A DNA stretch of 64,000 nt, taken from assembly GCF_030317115.1 (NCBI RefSeq), contig NZ_JASZYF010000005.1, positions 1-64,000 on the forward strand, read 5' to 3'. Below the pieces are notes generated by a model. The model was given only the letters and a program-made list of their open reading frames with translations. It was not told the origin of the DNA and made no database searches. Below, in pieces: positions 15,596 to 26,506 of the stretch (position 1 is its first letter; each line of letters starts with the position of its first letter). A program made the position numbers and the translations under genes. The DNA is from Variovorax gracilis (GTDB lineage Bacteria > Pseudomonadota > Gammaproteobacteria > Burkholderiales > Burkholderiaceae_C).

Positions 15596-17587
15596 TCAGG
15601 GGTGCCGCTGCCGCAGCGTCTCGAAGGACACGAGCTCGCCGGCGATCGCGCTGGCCGCCACGGTCGGCGGGCTCGCGAGCCAGACTTGCCCTGGCCCGCC
15701 GCGCCCGGGAAAGTTGCGGTTGATCGCGCTGACGGTGACCTGATCCCTGCTCGTCGAGCCGCCGGGCCCGCAGTTGCCGCAAGCGCCGCATGAGGGCTGC
15801 AGCATGCGCGCGCCGACTGCCTCGAAGGCGTCCATGTAACCCTGGGCGATGCAATGATCGCGCACGGCCGTGGTGCCGAACTGCAGGAACAGCTCCACGT
15901 TCGGCGCCACGCGGAGTCCCCGGTCGGCGGCCCAGCGCAGCACCGCGTGGTAGTGGTCGAAGTCCTCGCGCTTGCCGGCGGTGCAGGACCCGCCGTAGGC
16001 GATGTCGATGCGGATCGGCTCGTGGATCTCCGCCAGCGGCAGTCCGTTGCCCGGGTCACCGGGGCGGGCCACCATTGGAGGCACGCCGGCGCAATCGACG
16101 CGGAGGGTTCCCGCGTATCGGGCCCCCTCGTCGCTGTGCATCCAGGGCTCGAGTGCAAAGTCGATGCCGCGCCGCTCGCGCAGGAAGCGCACCGTTTCCG
16201 CGTCAGGCGCGACGATCCCGGTGAAGCCACCGAGTTCCGCCGTCATGTTGGTGAGCGTGGCACGCTCGTCGGTGGAAAGCCCCGCGATCGCTTCGCCGCA
16301 GAACTCGAACACCTTGCCCAGGCCGCCGCCGCTGCGGATGAACGGCTGCGACAGCAGATGCAGCACGATGTCCTTCGCCGTCACGCCGGCCGGCACACGT
16401 CCTTCCAGCACGATGCGCAGCGACTGCGGCACGGTCAGCCGCACCGCGCCGGTGACAAAGGCATTGGCCATGTCGGTCGTGCCGACACCGAAGGCGACGC
16501 AGCCCAGCGCGCCGCTGTGCGGCGTATGCGAATCGGTTCCGACGACGAGTTGCCCCGGCAGCGCATAGTGCTCGGCCACCATCGCGTGCGAGATGCCCGC
16601 GACGTTGCTGCCGTCGTCGGACGCCGCCTCGACCTCGCTCAGCGTGCGGTGCGAGCGCAGCGCGTAGGCGGCCGCGAACTCGCGCTGCGCCTCGACCATG
16701 CGGTGCACGTTGGGTACCAGCCCGCCGCGCACATGTGCGGGGCTTTCCTCGACATAGGAAGTGTGGTCCTCGAACACGATGATCGAGCCGGGTTCGTACA
16801 GCGCCAGCGGACGGCCGAAGGTGGCGTGCAGCATATGCGCCGCCATGCCGGTGTAGTACTCGTGGATGAAGCGCCAGTCCGCTCGCACGAAGGCGCCATC
16901 GCCCGGCGCGGGATGCGCCTCGGTCAGATCTGTGGCCAGCGCGTGGCGTGCCACGATCTTCTCGAAGAGCGTTCGTGGGCGCGTCTCAACCACCTCGGGC
17001 GCGACGGTAATGTCGCGCATGTGCTGCTGCCCGAAGCGGAGCAAGCCACCGCTGCGAAGGATTGCGGCCGCCAGTGCATCCCGCCCCGCGACGAGGTCAG
17101 CGAGAGCAATCGCTTCGCCCGCCTGGATTCGTTCGACGAGGCCGAAATCGGTCGAGGTGAAAAGTCCGATGTTGTCGGCGTTCTGGCGGTAGATACGCTC
17201 GAAGCTCTCGGCGATCACCAGCCGGACACCGGCGAGCTTTTCGGCCGCCGGACTGTGCTCGCGCGAGGAACCCTTGCCATAGCGCTTGCCCGCCACCACG
17301 ACCTCGACGCCATGGGTGCCGATTGCGTCCGTGCCGATGGGCGTCGCATCGTCGCCCGACCTGAAGCCGGTGTAGGGGTAGCGCCCGAGCTTGTCGTCGT
17401 AATGCGTAAGGATCGGCAGCGGCGTGATCTCGTCGGTGGAGACATCGTCGCGCAAGGGACGGGCCTCGTCGAGCGAGAGCTGTTCGCCATGCAAGCTGCG
17501 GGTGACCGCGCCGGCCGACTGGCTCAGGAAAAGGATGGCTGGCGCAAACCGAAGCGCGTGCGGGGTGGCTGGCGAAGTGGCTGGCAT
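15596..17587 (-). CDS. Aconitase-family hydro-lyase with N-terminal swivel domain
   Basis: 663 residues combining both aconitase-superfamily modules in one chain. A LeuD-like swivel domain comes first (about 35-170; DDVSTDEITP, YGKGSSREHSP, NADNIGLF), then a LeuC-like catalytic domain (about 215-655). The [4Fe-4S] ligands are visible: GGSCTAGK (equivalent of IGSCTN) and SCGACGNCGPG (CxxC). GTDSHTPHSG is the substrate loop. It should isomerise or hydrate a 2-hydroxy di/tricarboxylic acid, but no neighbour indicates the substrate. Start 17587 (MPATSPATPH) is preferred to 17626. It is convergent with the flavin reductase gene. Confidence 0.85.
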   Translation of the reverse strand: MPATSPATPHALRFAPAILFLSQSAGAVTRSLHGEQLSLDEARPLRDDVSTDEITPLPILTHYDDKLGRYPYTGFRSGDDATPIGTDAIGTHGVEVVVAGKRYGKGSSREHSPAAEKLAGVRLVIAESFERIYRQNADNIGLFTSTDFGLVERIQAGEAIALADLVAGRDALAAAILRSGGLLRFGQQHMRDITVAPEVVETRPRTLFEKIVARHALATDLTEAHPAPGDGAFVRADWRFIHEYYTGMAAHMLHATFGRPLALYEPGSIIVFEDHTSYVEESPAHVRGGLVPNVHRMVEAQREFAAAYALRSHRTLSEVEAASDDGSNVAGISHAMVAEHYALPGQLVVGTDSHTPHSGALGCVAFGVGTTDMANAFVTGAVRLTVPQSLRIVLEGRVPAGVTAKDIVLHLLSQPFIRSGGGLGKVFEFCGEAIAGLSTDERATLTNMTAELGGFTGIVAPDAETVRFLRERRGIDFALEPWMHSDEGARYAGTLRVDCAGVPPMVARPGDPGNGLPLAEIHEPIRIDIAYGGSCTAGKREDFDHYHAVLRWAADRGLRVAPNVELFLQFGTTAVRDHCIAQGYMDAFEAVGARMLQPSCGACGNCGPGGSTSRDQVTVSAINRNFPGRGGPGQVWLASPPTVAASAIAGELVSFETLRQRHP

Positions 17588-17717
17588 GCCGGATTCTCGC
17601 CAAGAACCCGGCGCGGCCCTAGGCAACCCCGCCTAGAAGCTCACACGCGCCTTGCCCGGCGCGCGGTCGCGCACTAAGCTGAAGCGGGGCGGGCCTCTCC
17701 CGCCCGGGAGCGTCGCC

Positions 17718-18164
17718 ATGTATGAACGCATCCTCGTCGCCACCGACGGATCAGAGCTGTCGGAACTGGCCGTTACCAGCGCCATCGACCTGGCTCTCCT
17801 GACGCAGGCCGAACTGATCGCCGTCAAGGTGGTCCACCACTACCCCGCCAGCTACTTCGAAGGCTCGATGCTGATGAGCCAGATGGAGGTCACGCGTCTT
17901 CGCGAGCAGGCCGACGTCGAAGCGCAGCGGGTCGTCGATGCCGTCAAGGCCAGCGCGGATGCAAAAGGCGTCAAGAGCACCCGCGGAATCATCATGCAAT
18001 CGGAGCTGATTTCCGAAGCCATCATCGAAGCCGCGCGCGTTCACAAGTGCGACCTCATCGTGATGGCCTCGCACGGGCGCCGCGGCATCAAGCGCCTGCT
18101 GATGGGCAGCGAGACACTGCATGTACTGACGCACTCGCACACGCCGGTGCTGGTGCTGCGCTGA
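17718..18164 (+). CDS. Universal stress protein UspA family
   Basis: 148 residues, a single Usp domain: MYERILVATDGS at the start and an ATP-binding motif G-x2-G-x9-G-S near the end (SHGRRGIKRLLMGSET), so it belongs to the nucleotide-binding subgroup. It acts as a cytosolic stress factor. GGGAG precedes the ATG. A perfect 7-bp GC hairpin (GGGCGGG/CCCGCCC, 17687-17705) sits just before the ribosome binding site and could slow initiation; that is only a suggestion. Confidence 0.92.
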   Translation: MYERILVATDGSELSELAVTSAIDLALLTQAELIAVKVVHHYPASYFEGSMLMSQMEVTRLREQADVEAQRVVDAVKASADAKGVKSTRGIIMQSELISEAIIEAARVHKCDLIVMASHGRRGIKRLLMGSETLHVLTHSHTPVLVLR

Positions 18165-18168
18165 GCAC

Positions 18169-19080
18169 TCAGCGCGCCGTTCCCGCGTCGCGCAGCCGGT
18201 CCTCGCGCTTGACCGCGAGATAGGTCGCGAGATCGATCTCGTGGAGTTGCGTCGGATACTTCTCGACCGCCTGGTACCAGCTGTTCAGGCGCTTGTCGGC
18301 CCGCCCGGGCGGCGGCACCGCAAAGCCGTCGAGATAGGCTTCTAGCGTGAGGAAATAGCGCATCGAATTGCGCTCCACCAATCCGCGCAGGCCGCGGATG
18401 TACTCAGGTGCGCCGGCCGACGTCTTGCCCACCACCGTGAAGCCAACCTTGTCGCTGCCGAAAGTCGCGAGATAGGCCATGGTCGCGAGCCGCGCCACCA
18501 TGTTGTGGTCGTAGGCGTAGGCGAAGTGCAGGAATGTCTGGCGTTCGCCGAGCGGAACGGCTTCGAGCAGCACACGATAGTGGCTGGTGCCCATCGGCCC
18601 CGATTCAGCGGAAAGGTCCACCAGCAAGTAGTCGCGCGAGGCATGGGCAACGCGGTGGACGAAGCTCAGCTCGAAAGCCTGCTCGATCGGCTTGTCATAG
18701 CGCGGCACGACGCTGAGCGTCAGCTTCTCGCCGTCGGCGCCATGCTCCACGCGGCAACGCCGGTTGTTGATGTGCAGGGTCAGCATCTCGCACCACTGCG
18801 ACGATCGCTCGAGCGCGCGGCGCACGTCGTCGATCGAGTGGTCGAAGACCGCGTAGACATCGCCTTGGAGTCCTCCGTCGGTCTCCGTGGAGTCGAGGAC
18901 CACAGGCCGTTTCAAGGGGCTGTTGGCGAGCTGGTCGCCGAGCTTGCGGTGCAGCTCCCGCATGGCCGGTGCCGATCCGGCCTCCAGTGTCGCGGCCTGC
19001 GAGCCCAGCGCCATCACGCCGAGCGCCAGCCAAAGACAGATTCGGCACCAGCGCCGGGGCGCGACCAGGAGCTTTTTCAT
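18169..19080 (-). CDS. Exported hypothetical protein
   Basis: 303 residues. A signal peptide with a basic start (MKKLLVAPRRWCR) and hydrophobic core (ICLWLALGVMALG) ends near SQA-AT. The mature part (PVVLDSTETDGGLQGDVYAV, NNRRCRVEH, YRVLLEAVPLGERQTFLHFA) has the length and beta-rich look of a START/SRPBCC-like lipid-binding fold, but I cannot confirm a named domain. Two cysteines (EMLTL preceded by Cys; RRCR) may pair. It is convergent with uspA, 4 bases apart. Function unknown. Confidence 0.7.
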   Translation of the reverse strand: MKKLLVAPRRWCRICLWLALGVMALGSQAATLEAGSAPAMRELHRKLGDQLANSPLKRPVVLDSTETDGGLQGDVYAVFDHSIDDVRRALERSSQWCEMLTLHINNRRCRVEHGADGEKLTLSVVPRYDKPIEQAFELSFVHRVAHASRDYLLVDLSAESGPMGTSHYRVLLEAVPLGERQTFLHFAYAYDHNMVARLATMAYLATFGSDKVGFTVVGKTSAGAPEYIRGLRGLVERNSMRYFLTLEAYLDGFAVPPPGRADKRLNSWYQAVEKYPTQLHEIDLATYLAVKREDRLRDAGTAR

Positions 19081-19129
19081 GCCGACACCATACACCGCGA
19101 GGCCAGGCCCATCGCGGTCTTCGGGCGGC

Positions 19130-21478
<2,349 letters not shown>

Positions 21479-21616
21479 CGGGGATAGGACGGCAAAGGTG
21501 CCGCGCAGGCCTGCGGGCCGGGTGGGCCCGTGTCGGGCAACCTTGGATTCTAGGGTTTTCCACTGGTGCTGTCGCCCTAAAGGGCAAATTGCACCCGCCG
21601 AGCACCTTGGCATTTA

Positions 21617-21631
21617 GTTGCCTAAGTCAAC
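21617..21631. promoter_or_regulatory. Candidate operator of the MarR-GNAT regulator
   Basis: GTTGCCTAAGTCAAC is an inverted repeat (GTTG/CAAC, 7-base spacer) 8 bases before the first possible ATG of the MarR-GNAT gene and inside the divergent region with ygiQ. The position suits autoregulation; the arms are short, so this is weak. Confidence 0.3.
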
Positions 21632-21638
21632 CAATTAC

Positions 21639-22616
21639 ATGACAATGGCAATCATGTCGCCGGTTCCACCCTTCCCGCCCGAGGTCGCCGCCGTCAAGGC
21701 GATCCGGCAATTCAACCGCTTCTACACCCGCCGCATCGGCGTGCTCGACCCCTACCTGGACAGCGACATGTCGCTGACCGACGTGCGCGTCCTGTACGAA
21801 CTGGCTCACCGCGAGACGCCAGTGGCCAGCGAGATCGGCAAGGATCTGCACCTTGACGGCGGCTATCTCAGCCGCATCCTGCGCCGCTTCGAAGCCAATG
21901 GCTGGCTGAGCCGCGAGCCCCATCCGCGCGATGCGCGGCAGAGCCTGTTGCGCCTGACGGAGGCGGGGCACCAGGCGTTCGCACCACTGCAGCAGAAATC
22001 GCGCGACGAGGCGGCCGCCCTCCTCGCGCCGCTCGCCGCGCCACAAAGGCAGCAATTGATCGACGCCATCCAGACTGTCCAAAACCTCCTGGACCCGGCC
22101 CCGGCAGCGCCGACGAAAACAAGGGCGGCCGTGCTGCGCGACCCGGCCCCGGGCGACATGGGCTGGGTCGTGCAACAGCACGGCGAGATCTATGCGCGCG
22201 AATACGGCTGGAACAGCGACTTCGAAGCGCTGGTGGCCGACATCGCCAGCCAGTTCCTGCGCAAGTTCCAGCCCGGATGGGAGCGCTGCTGGATCGCCGA
22301 ACTCGACGGCGAGCGGGTCGGAGCGGTGTTCGTGGTGCGCAAGTCGCCCACCACGGCGCAGTTGCGCATGCTGATCCTGAGCCCCAAGGCCCGTGGGCTG
22401 GGACTGGGTGCGCGACTCACGGACGAATGCATCGCCTTCGCGCGCGGCAAGGGCTACCGGAAGATGGTGCTGTGGACCAATAGCTGCCTCACGGCGGCGC
22501 GCGGCATCTATGCGGCGCGCGGCTTCAGGCTGGTGAAGTCTGAACCCTACGAGGGCTTCGGACAGCAACTGGTCGGCGAGACCTGGGAGCTGAAGTTTGC
22601 GCCAGCGGCAGCCTGA
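21639..22616 (+). CDS. MarR-GNAT fusion: transcriptional regulator with acetyltransferase domain
   Basis: About 325 residues. The N-terminal MarR winged helix (about 10-150; LTDVRVLYELAHRE, LHLDGGYLSRILRRFE, DARQSLLRLTEAG) is joined to a GNAT N-acetyltransferase (about 170-325; acetyl-CoA loop SPKARGLGLGARLTDEC and GFRLVKSEPY). The fusion is common in proteobacteria: DNA binding plus acylation of a small molecule or protein. In-frame ATGs occur at 21639, 21645 and 21654 (MSPVPPFPPE), and the last is also plausible. It faces ygiQ across a region with an inverted repeat. Confidence 0.88.
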   Translation: MTMAIMSPVPPFPPEVAAVKAIRQFNRFYTRRIGVLDPYLDSDMSLTDVRVLYELAHRETPVASEIGKDLHLDGGYLSRILRRFEANGWLSREPHPRDARQSLLRLTEAGHQAFAPLQQKSRDEAAALLAPLAAPQRQQLIDAIQTVQNLLDPAPAAPTKTRAAVLRDPAPGDMGWVVQQHGEIYAREYGWNSDFEALVADIASQFLRKFQPGWERCWIAELDGERVGAVFVVRKSPTTAQLRMLILSPKARGLGLGARLTDECIAFARGKGYRKMVLWTNSCLTAARGIYAARGFRLVKSEPYEGFGQQLVGETWELKFAPAAA

Positions 22617-22629
22617 TGCGCCGGCGCCC

Positions 22630-23625
22630 TCAGGCAACGTCGTTGAGCAGTTTCTCGCCGGCCAGCCAGCGCCGGAGGTTGTCGATGAAAAGCTCGATCA
22701 CCCGCGACGCGTTGCCGTCGGAAAAGCCTGCGCTGTGAGGCGTGGCGATCACATTGTCCAAGCCCCACAGCGCAGATTCGGGTGGCAACGGTTCGTGCGC
22801 GAAGACGTCGAGATAGGCGCCGCCAAGCCTTCCACTGGCGAGCGCTTCGATCAGCGCCTGCTCGTCGATCAGTTCGCCGCGCGCGACGTTAACCAGATGC
22901 GCGCCTCGTGGCAACCGTGCGATCGCGCCGGCGTCCAGCAGCCCGCGCGTCCGCGACGTCAGCGGGCAGGCCAGCAACAGCCAGTCGGCGCGCGGCAGGA
23001 CACGGCCGATATCCTCGAAAGCCAGCGTCTCGATGTCCGCTGCCGCCGGCTCGGCGCTGGCGCGAACCACGACGAGGCGAAGGCCCAGCAGGCGGAGGAA
23101 GGCCGCGATCTGCTGGCCGATCGGTCCCCAGCCGACGACTACCGCGGTCTGCCCCGCCAGGTCGCGCGGCAAGCCGGTGCCGATCAGCGGCGCCCAGGTG
23201 CGCTCGCGTTGGGCGCGCATGAGTTGAGGAAAGCGCCGTGCGAGCGCCAGCAACCCTGCCAGCGCGGTCTGCGCCACCACGGCCGCGTTGGCGCCCGATG
23301 AGGTGCTGATCGCCACGTCACGGGCACGCAGCTCCACGTAGACCGGCCGGTCCGCTCCCGCCGAGTGCACGTGCACCCAGCGCAGGCTCGGCGCGCCGAG
23401 CATGGCGTCGTAGAAGGCCTGTGTCTCAGGAAGCACGGCGTGCTTGGTCGACAAGCCCGTGACGTCGCGCGTCACGAGAGCGAGATCGGCATCGACGCCC
23501 GATCTCGGCGCGACGAAGCAGTGCGCGCGTGGTCCCATCGCCGACGAGATGACGGCCCCGACCCGCTCCCGGGCGGCATCCGACAGCAGGATGCGCAGCG
23601 CGGGCATCGCGCGGTCGTCGCTCAT
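22630..23625 (-). CDS. D-2-hydroxyacid dehydrogenase
   Basis: 331 residues of the D-isomer-specific 2-hydroxyacid dehydrogenase family. The NAD(P) motif is GWGPIGQ (about 160). Catalytic residues are Arg in NVARGELIDEQAL, Glu in DVFAHEPLP and His in TPHSAGF. It interconverts a 2-keto and a D-2-hydroxy acid. Its ATG overlaps the stop of the Bug receptor gene (ATGA), so it belongs to the cassette aldolase-receptor-dehydrogenase and probably acts on the imported acid or its product. Which acid cannot be read from the sequence. Confidence 0.88.
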   Translation of the reverse strand: MSDDRAMPALRILLSDAARERVGAVISSAMGPRAHCFVAPRSGVDADLALVTRDVTGLSTKHAVLPETQAFYDAMLGAPSLRWVHVHSAGADRPVYVELRARDVAISTSSGANAAVVAQTALAGLLALARRFPQLMRAQRERTWAPLIGTGLPRDLAGQTAVVVGWGPIGQQIAAFLRLLGLRLVVVRASAEPAAADIETLAFEDIGRVLPRADWLLLACPLTSRTRGLLDAGAIARLPRGAHLVNVARGELIDEQALIEALASGRLGGAYLDVFAHEPLPPESALWGLDNVIATPHSAGFSDGNASRVIELFIDNLRRWLAGEKLLNDVA

Positions 23626-24641
23626 TCCGGCGTGGCGCCGGACTCGCGCACGATCACCTTCCACTTCTCGTACTCGCGCTGGGTGAACTGCCCGAACTGT
23701 GCCGCGGTGCCGCCGACCGGATCGGCGCCCTCGCGGATCATCTGCTCCTCCAGCGACGGCAGGACGTCATTGACCGACTTGTTGAGCAGAACGATGACCG
23801 ACTCCGGCGTGCCCTTGGGTGCGAAGAAACCGAACCAAGACCCTGCGGCGAAGCCAGGGAAGCCTTTTTCCGCCACGGTAGGAACACCGGGCAGCGAACG
23901 CGAGGGCTTGTCGCTGGAGACAGCCAACGCCTTCAGCTTGCCGGCGCGGATGTGCTGGATCACCGACGGAATCGTGGCGAACATGAACTGCAGGCGCCCG
24001 GAAAGAAGATCGTTCAGCGCGTTCGCACCCTTGTAGGGGACGTGGGTCGTCTCGGTCCCGATACGCTGGCTCAGCATGAAGCTCGAGAGGTGCGACGAGG
24101 TGCCGGTGCCCGTGGAACCGTAGTTGAGCTTGCCGGGATTGGCCTTGGCGTAGGCGACGAACTCCTCGAAGGTGTTCGCGGGCACCGAGGGATGGACCAC
24201 CAGCACGTTCGGCACGTCCGCAATCTGCACGATCGGCACGAGGTCCTTCAACGGGTCGTAGGGCAGGTTCTTGTAGAGGGTCTGGTTGACCGCGATCGGG
24301 CCCACGGAGTTGACGATCAGCGTGTAGCCATCGGGTGCCGAGCGCACCACCGCCTCGGTGCCGATGTTGCCGCCGCCACCCGGCTTGTTGTCGATCACGA
24401 AAGGCTGCTTCAACTGGTCGCCGAGCTTCTGCGCCACCGAGCGGGCCAGGATGTCGGTGGTACCGCCCGCCGAGAACGCGATGACGATGCGCACCGGCTT
24501 GGCCGGGTACGCCTGCGCGAACGTGGGCGGGGCGATCAACGACGCGGACAGCGCGACCATCGCCAGCGCCGCGGCACGGCGCTTCGGTTGCCACGCGGCG
24601 GTCGGTGGATCGGAGACGGTGGGAGGAAGGTTTCGGCTCAT
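23622..24641 (-). CDS. Tripartite tricarboxylate transporter receptor (Bug family)
   Basis: 339 residues. After a basic start, a signal peptide (AALAMVALSASLIAPPTFAQA) leads into the Bug fold: YPAKPVRIVIAFSAGGTTDI, NKPGGGGNIGTEAV, YGSTGTGTSSHLSSFML, VPYKGANALNDLLSG and WFGFFAPKGTPES. It is a periplasmic receptor for a carboxylate. No TctA/TctB membrane genes are nearby, as usual for orphan Bug receptors in Burkholderiales. GGAG before ATG 24641 fixes the start. It is flanked by class II aldolase and hydroxyacid dehydrogenase genes. Confidence 0.92.
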   Translation of the reverse strand: MSRNLPPTVSDPPTAAWQPKRRAAALAMVALSASLIAPPTFAQAYPAKPVRIVIAFSAGGTTDILARSVAQKLGDQLKQPFVIDNKPGGGGNIGTEAVVRSAPDGYTLIVNSVGPIAVNQTLYKNLPYDPLKDLVPIVQIADVPNVLVVHPSVPANTFEEFVAYAKANPGKLNYGSTGTGTSSHLSSFMLSQRIGTETTHVPYKGANALNDLLSGRLQFMFATIPSVIQHIRAGKLKALAVSSDKPSRSLPGVPTVAEKGFPGFAAGSWFGFFAPKGTPESVIVLLNKSVNDVLPSLEEQMIREGADPVGGTAAQFGQFTQREYEKWKVIVRESGATPE

Positions 24642-24673
24642 GGGGTTGTCTCCTTTTTCTTGTGATCGATGAC

Positions 24674-25462
24674 TCAGTCGCGGAAGCTCGGGTCCGTCCG
24701 GTCCAGCTTGCGCAGCAAGGCAGGCCACTCCATGACGCCGTAGGGTCGGCGTGTGCCGGGCTGGTAGTTTTTCCAGGTCGCCTCCAGCACTTCCGGGGGC
24801 ACCGGGCGGAAGGGGCTGTTGCAGGCCATGGCAGCGAGTTGCGACCGGCAGGCCAGTTCCAGGCGATGCATCCAGTTGAAGGCCTCCCCGACGGTGTTTC
24901 CGACGACGAGCGCACCGTGGTTGCGCAATATCAGCGCCTCGGACTGGCCGAGATCGGCAACCAGCGAGGCCTGCTCGGCGGTGCCGAGCACGACGCCCTC
25001 GTACTCGTGATAGCCGATCTTCAGGAAGCGCATGGCCGTCTGTGTCAGCGGCAGCAGTCCGCAGTCCAGCGACGACACCGCCATCGATGCCCAGCTGTGG
25101 GTGTGGATCACGCACGCCACTTCGGGCCGCGCGGCATGCACTGCGCTGTGGATCACGTAGCCGGCCTTGTTCACGCCGTAGCCCAGGTCGCCGAAGTCCG
25201 GCTTGCAAAGGATGTTGCCTTCGTGGTCGACCTTGATCAGGCTGGACGCCGTGATCTCCTCGTACATCATCCCGTAGGCATTGATGAGGAAGGCGCCGTC
25301 TTCTCCCGGCACCCGCGCCGAGATGTGGTTGGCGATCATGTCGGCCATGCCGTAGAACTCGATCAGCCGATAACAGGCAGCCAGATCGACACGGGCTTGC
25401 CATTCGGCGGGCGAGCACCGGTTCTTCATGGAAGGAATGGCCAGGATGCCGGGCGTCGTCAT
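24674..25462 (-). CDS. Class II aldolase/adducin-family protein
   Basis: 262 residues. The class II aldolase fold carries the zinc ligands in VIHTHSWASM (HxH) and LRNHGALVVG (third His), with an acidic residue near FLKIGYHEYEG. Family members cleave or decarboxylate sugar phosphates or hydroxy acids. The ATG at 25462 follows GAGGAGACAAAG, and the same GGAGACAA leader precedes the next gene, which suggests one transcription unit. The substrate is not determined; context points to a 2-hydroxy acid pathway. Confidence 0.88.
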   Translation of the reverse strand: MTTPGILAIPSMKNRCSPAEWQARVDLAACYRLIEFYGMADMIANHISARVPGEDGAFLINAYGMMYEEITASSLIKVDHEGNILCKPDFGDLGYGVNKAGYVIHSAVHAARPEVACVIHTHSWASMAVSSLDCGLLPLTQTAMRFLKIGYHEYEGVVLGTAEQASLVADLGQSEALILRNHGALVVGNTVGEAFNWMHRLELACRSQLAAMACNSPFRPVPPEVLEATWKNYQPGTRRPYGVMEWPALLRKLDRTDPSFRD

Positions 25463-25589
25463 GCTTTGTCTCCTCGTGAGAGGAGCCACTTTAGGCAGCC
25501 CGAGGCACGCGCGCCAGTGCGCGCGGGGGCAAGAGGTCTTCAGTGTTCGTGAAGACGGAGCCAGCGCGTCTGCTGGCCGGGTGACGGCT

Positions 25590-26396
25590 TCAGCGGGCGG
25601 TCAACGGTTCGAGGCCCGTCTTGGCGATGGTCGCCGCGGCTTCCGGTGAATTCAGGTAGCGGATCAGCGCGCGGGCCGTGTCGGGCTGCTTCGAAGCGCT
25701 CGCAACTCCAGCGGAGAACACCGTGACGCGCTGCACTTCCGCCGGCAAGGGTCCGACGTAGTCGATGCCCTCGATGGGCAGAAGTTCGCTGACCTGCTGC
25801 AGGCCGAGCGCCGCATCGCCGCGCGCGACCACGGTGCCCACGCGCTCGCTCAGGATGCGCTTGCTCTTCGGCTTGACCTGCGCTTCGATGCCCAGCTTCT
25901 TCAGCAATTCGGTCTCGTAGTAGGTGCCGCTGGCGCTCGCCGAGTAGGCGATGGAAGGCGCGGCGATGAGGGTGCGCTTGAGCGCATCGACCGTGCTGAT
26001 GTCGGGCTTGGGCGCGCCTTTCTTGACGGCAAAGCCGATGCTGGAGCGCACCAGGTCGACCTGGCTGCCGGGCAGGACCTTGCCCTGTTCCACCAGTGCG
26101 TCGAGCGCCGGCCGCGCCAGGATCACGACGTCCGCCGGCTCGCCGCGCGCCAGCCGGCTCGGGATCGAGTCTTCGGCGTTGCCCATCGAGGCGCCGTAGG
26201 CGGTCTTCACCGTGCGGCCGCTCGCTTTCTCGAAACCGGGGCGCAGGTCGTTGTAGGCCGCCGTGAAGCCGCCCGAGGTCATCACGTGGACATCGGTCGT
26301 CGCGGGCTGGGTGCCGACACCGCTGCAAGCGGCCAACAGCAACGCCGTGGCCGCGATGGCCGCGCGCCTGCCGATGAAATGAAGTCGAGTCGTCAT
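25590..26396 (-). CDS. ModA-like extracellular solute-binding lipoprotein
   Basis: 268 residues. The lipoprotein signal ends at LLLAAC. The mature part is a type II periplasmic-binding fold similar to molybdate receptors: VMTSGGFTAAYNDLRPGFEKA, GEPADVVILARPALDAL, YSASASGTYYETEL and VGTVVARGDAALGLQQVSEL. No modB/modC genes are nearby, so it may serve a distant transporter or have another ligand; orphan homologues are common in Burkholderiales. M1 at 26396 is chosen over an upstream frame start at 26468 because it begins the signal peptide. Confidence 0.85.
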   Translation of the reverse strand: MTTRLHFIGRRAAIAATALLLAACSGVGTQPATTDVHVMTSGGFTAAYNDLRPGFEKASGRTVKTAYGASMGNAEDSIPSRLARGEPADVVILARPALDALVEQGKVLPGSQVDLVRSSIGFAVKKGAPKPDISTVDALKRTLIAAPSIAYSASASGTYYETELLKKLGIEAQVKPKSKRILSERVGTVVARGDAALGLQQVSELLPIEGIDYVGPLPAEVQRVTVFSAGVASASKQPDTARALIRYLNSPEAAATIAKTGLEPLTAR

Positions 26397-26483
26397 GGCC
26401 TGGGGTCTCCGTGTTCTGAGCGCACCCATCGCGCCCGTTGACGGAATCCTAGGCCGCCAAGCTGTCATTCAGCCGGCATGAAA

Positions 26484-26503
26484 TACAGGGTTACCACCCT
26501 GTA
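26484..26503 (-). terminator. Hairpin terminator after the hydroxybutyrate dehydrogenase gene
   Basis: Perfect 8-bp arms TACAGGGT/ACCCTGTA with a 4-base loop lie 4 bases past the bdhA stop. On the minus strand the hairpin is followed by TTT. The T-tract is short, so efficiency is uncertain. Confidence 0.6.
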
Positions 26504-26506
26504 CGG

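Noticed and set aside
17687-17705. GC hairpin before the Usp gene as a terminator
   Set aside because: No T-tract follows and it sits directly before the ribosome binding site, so it is at most a translational element.
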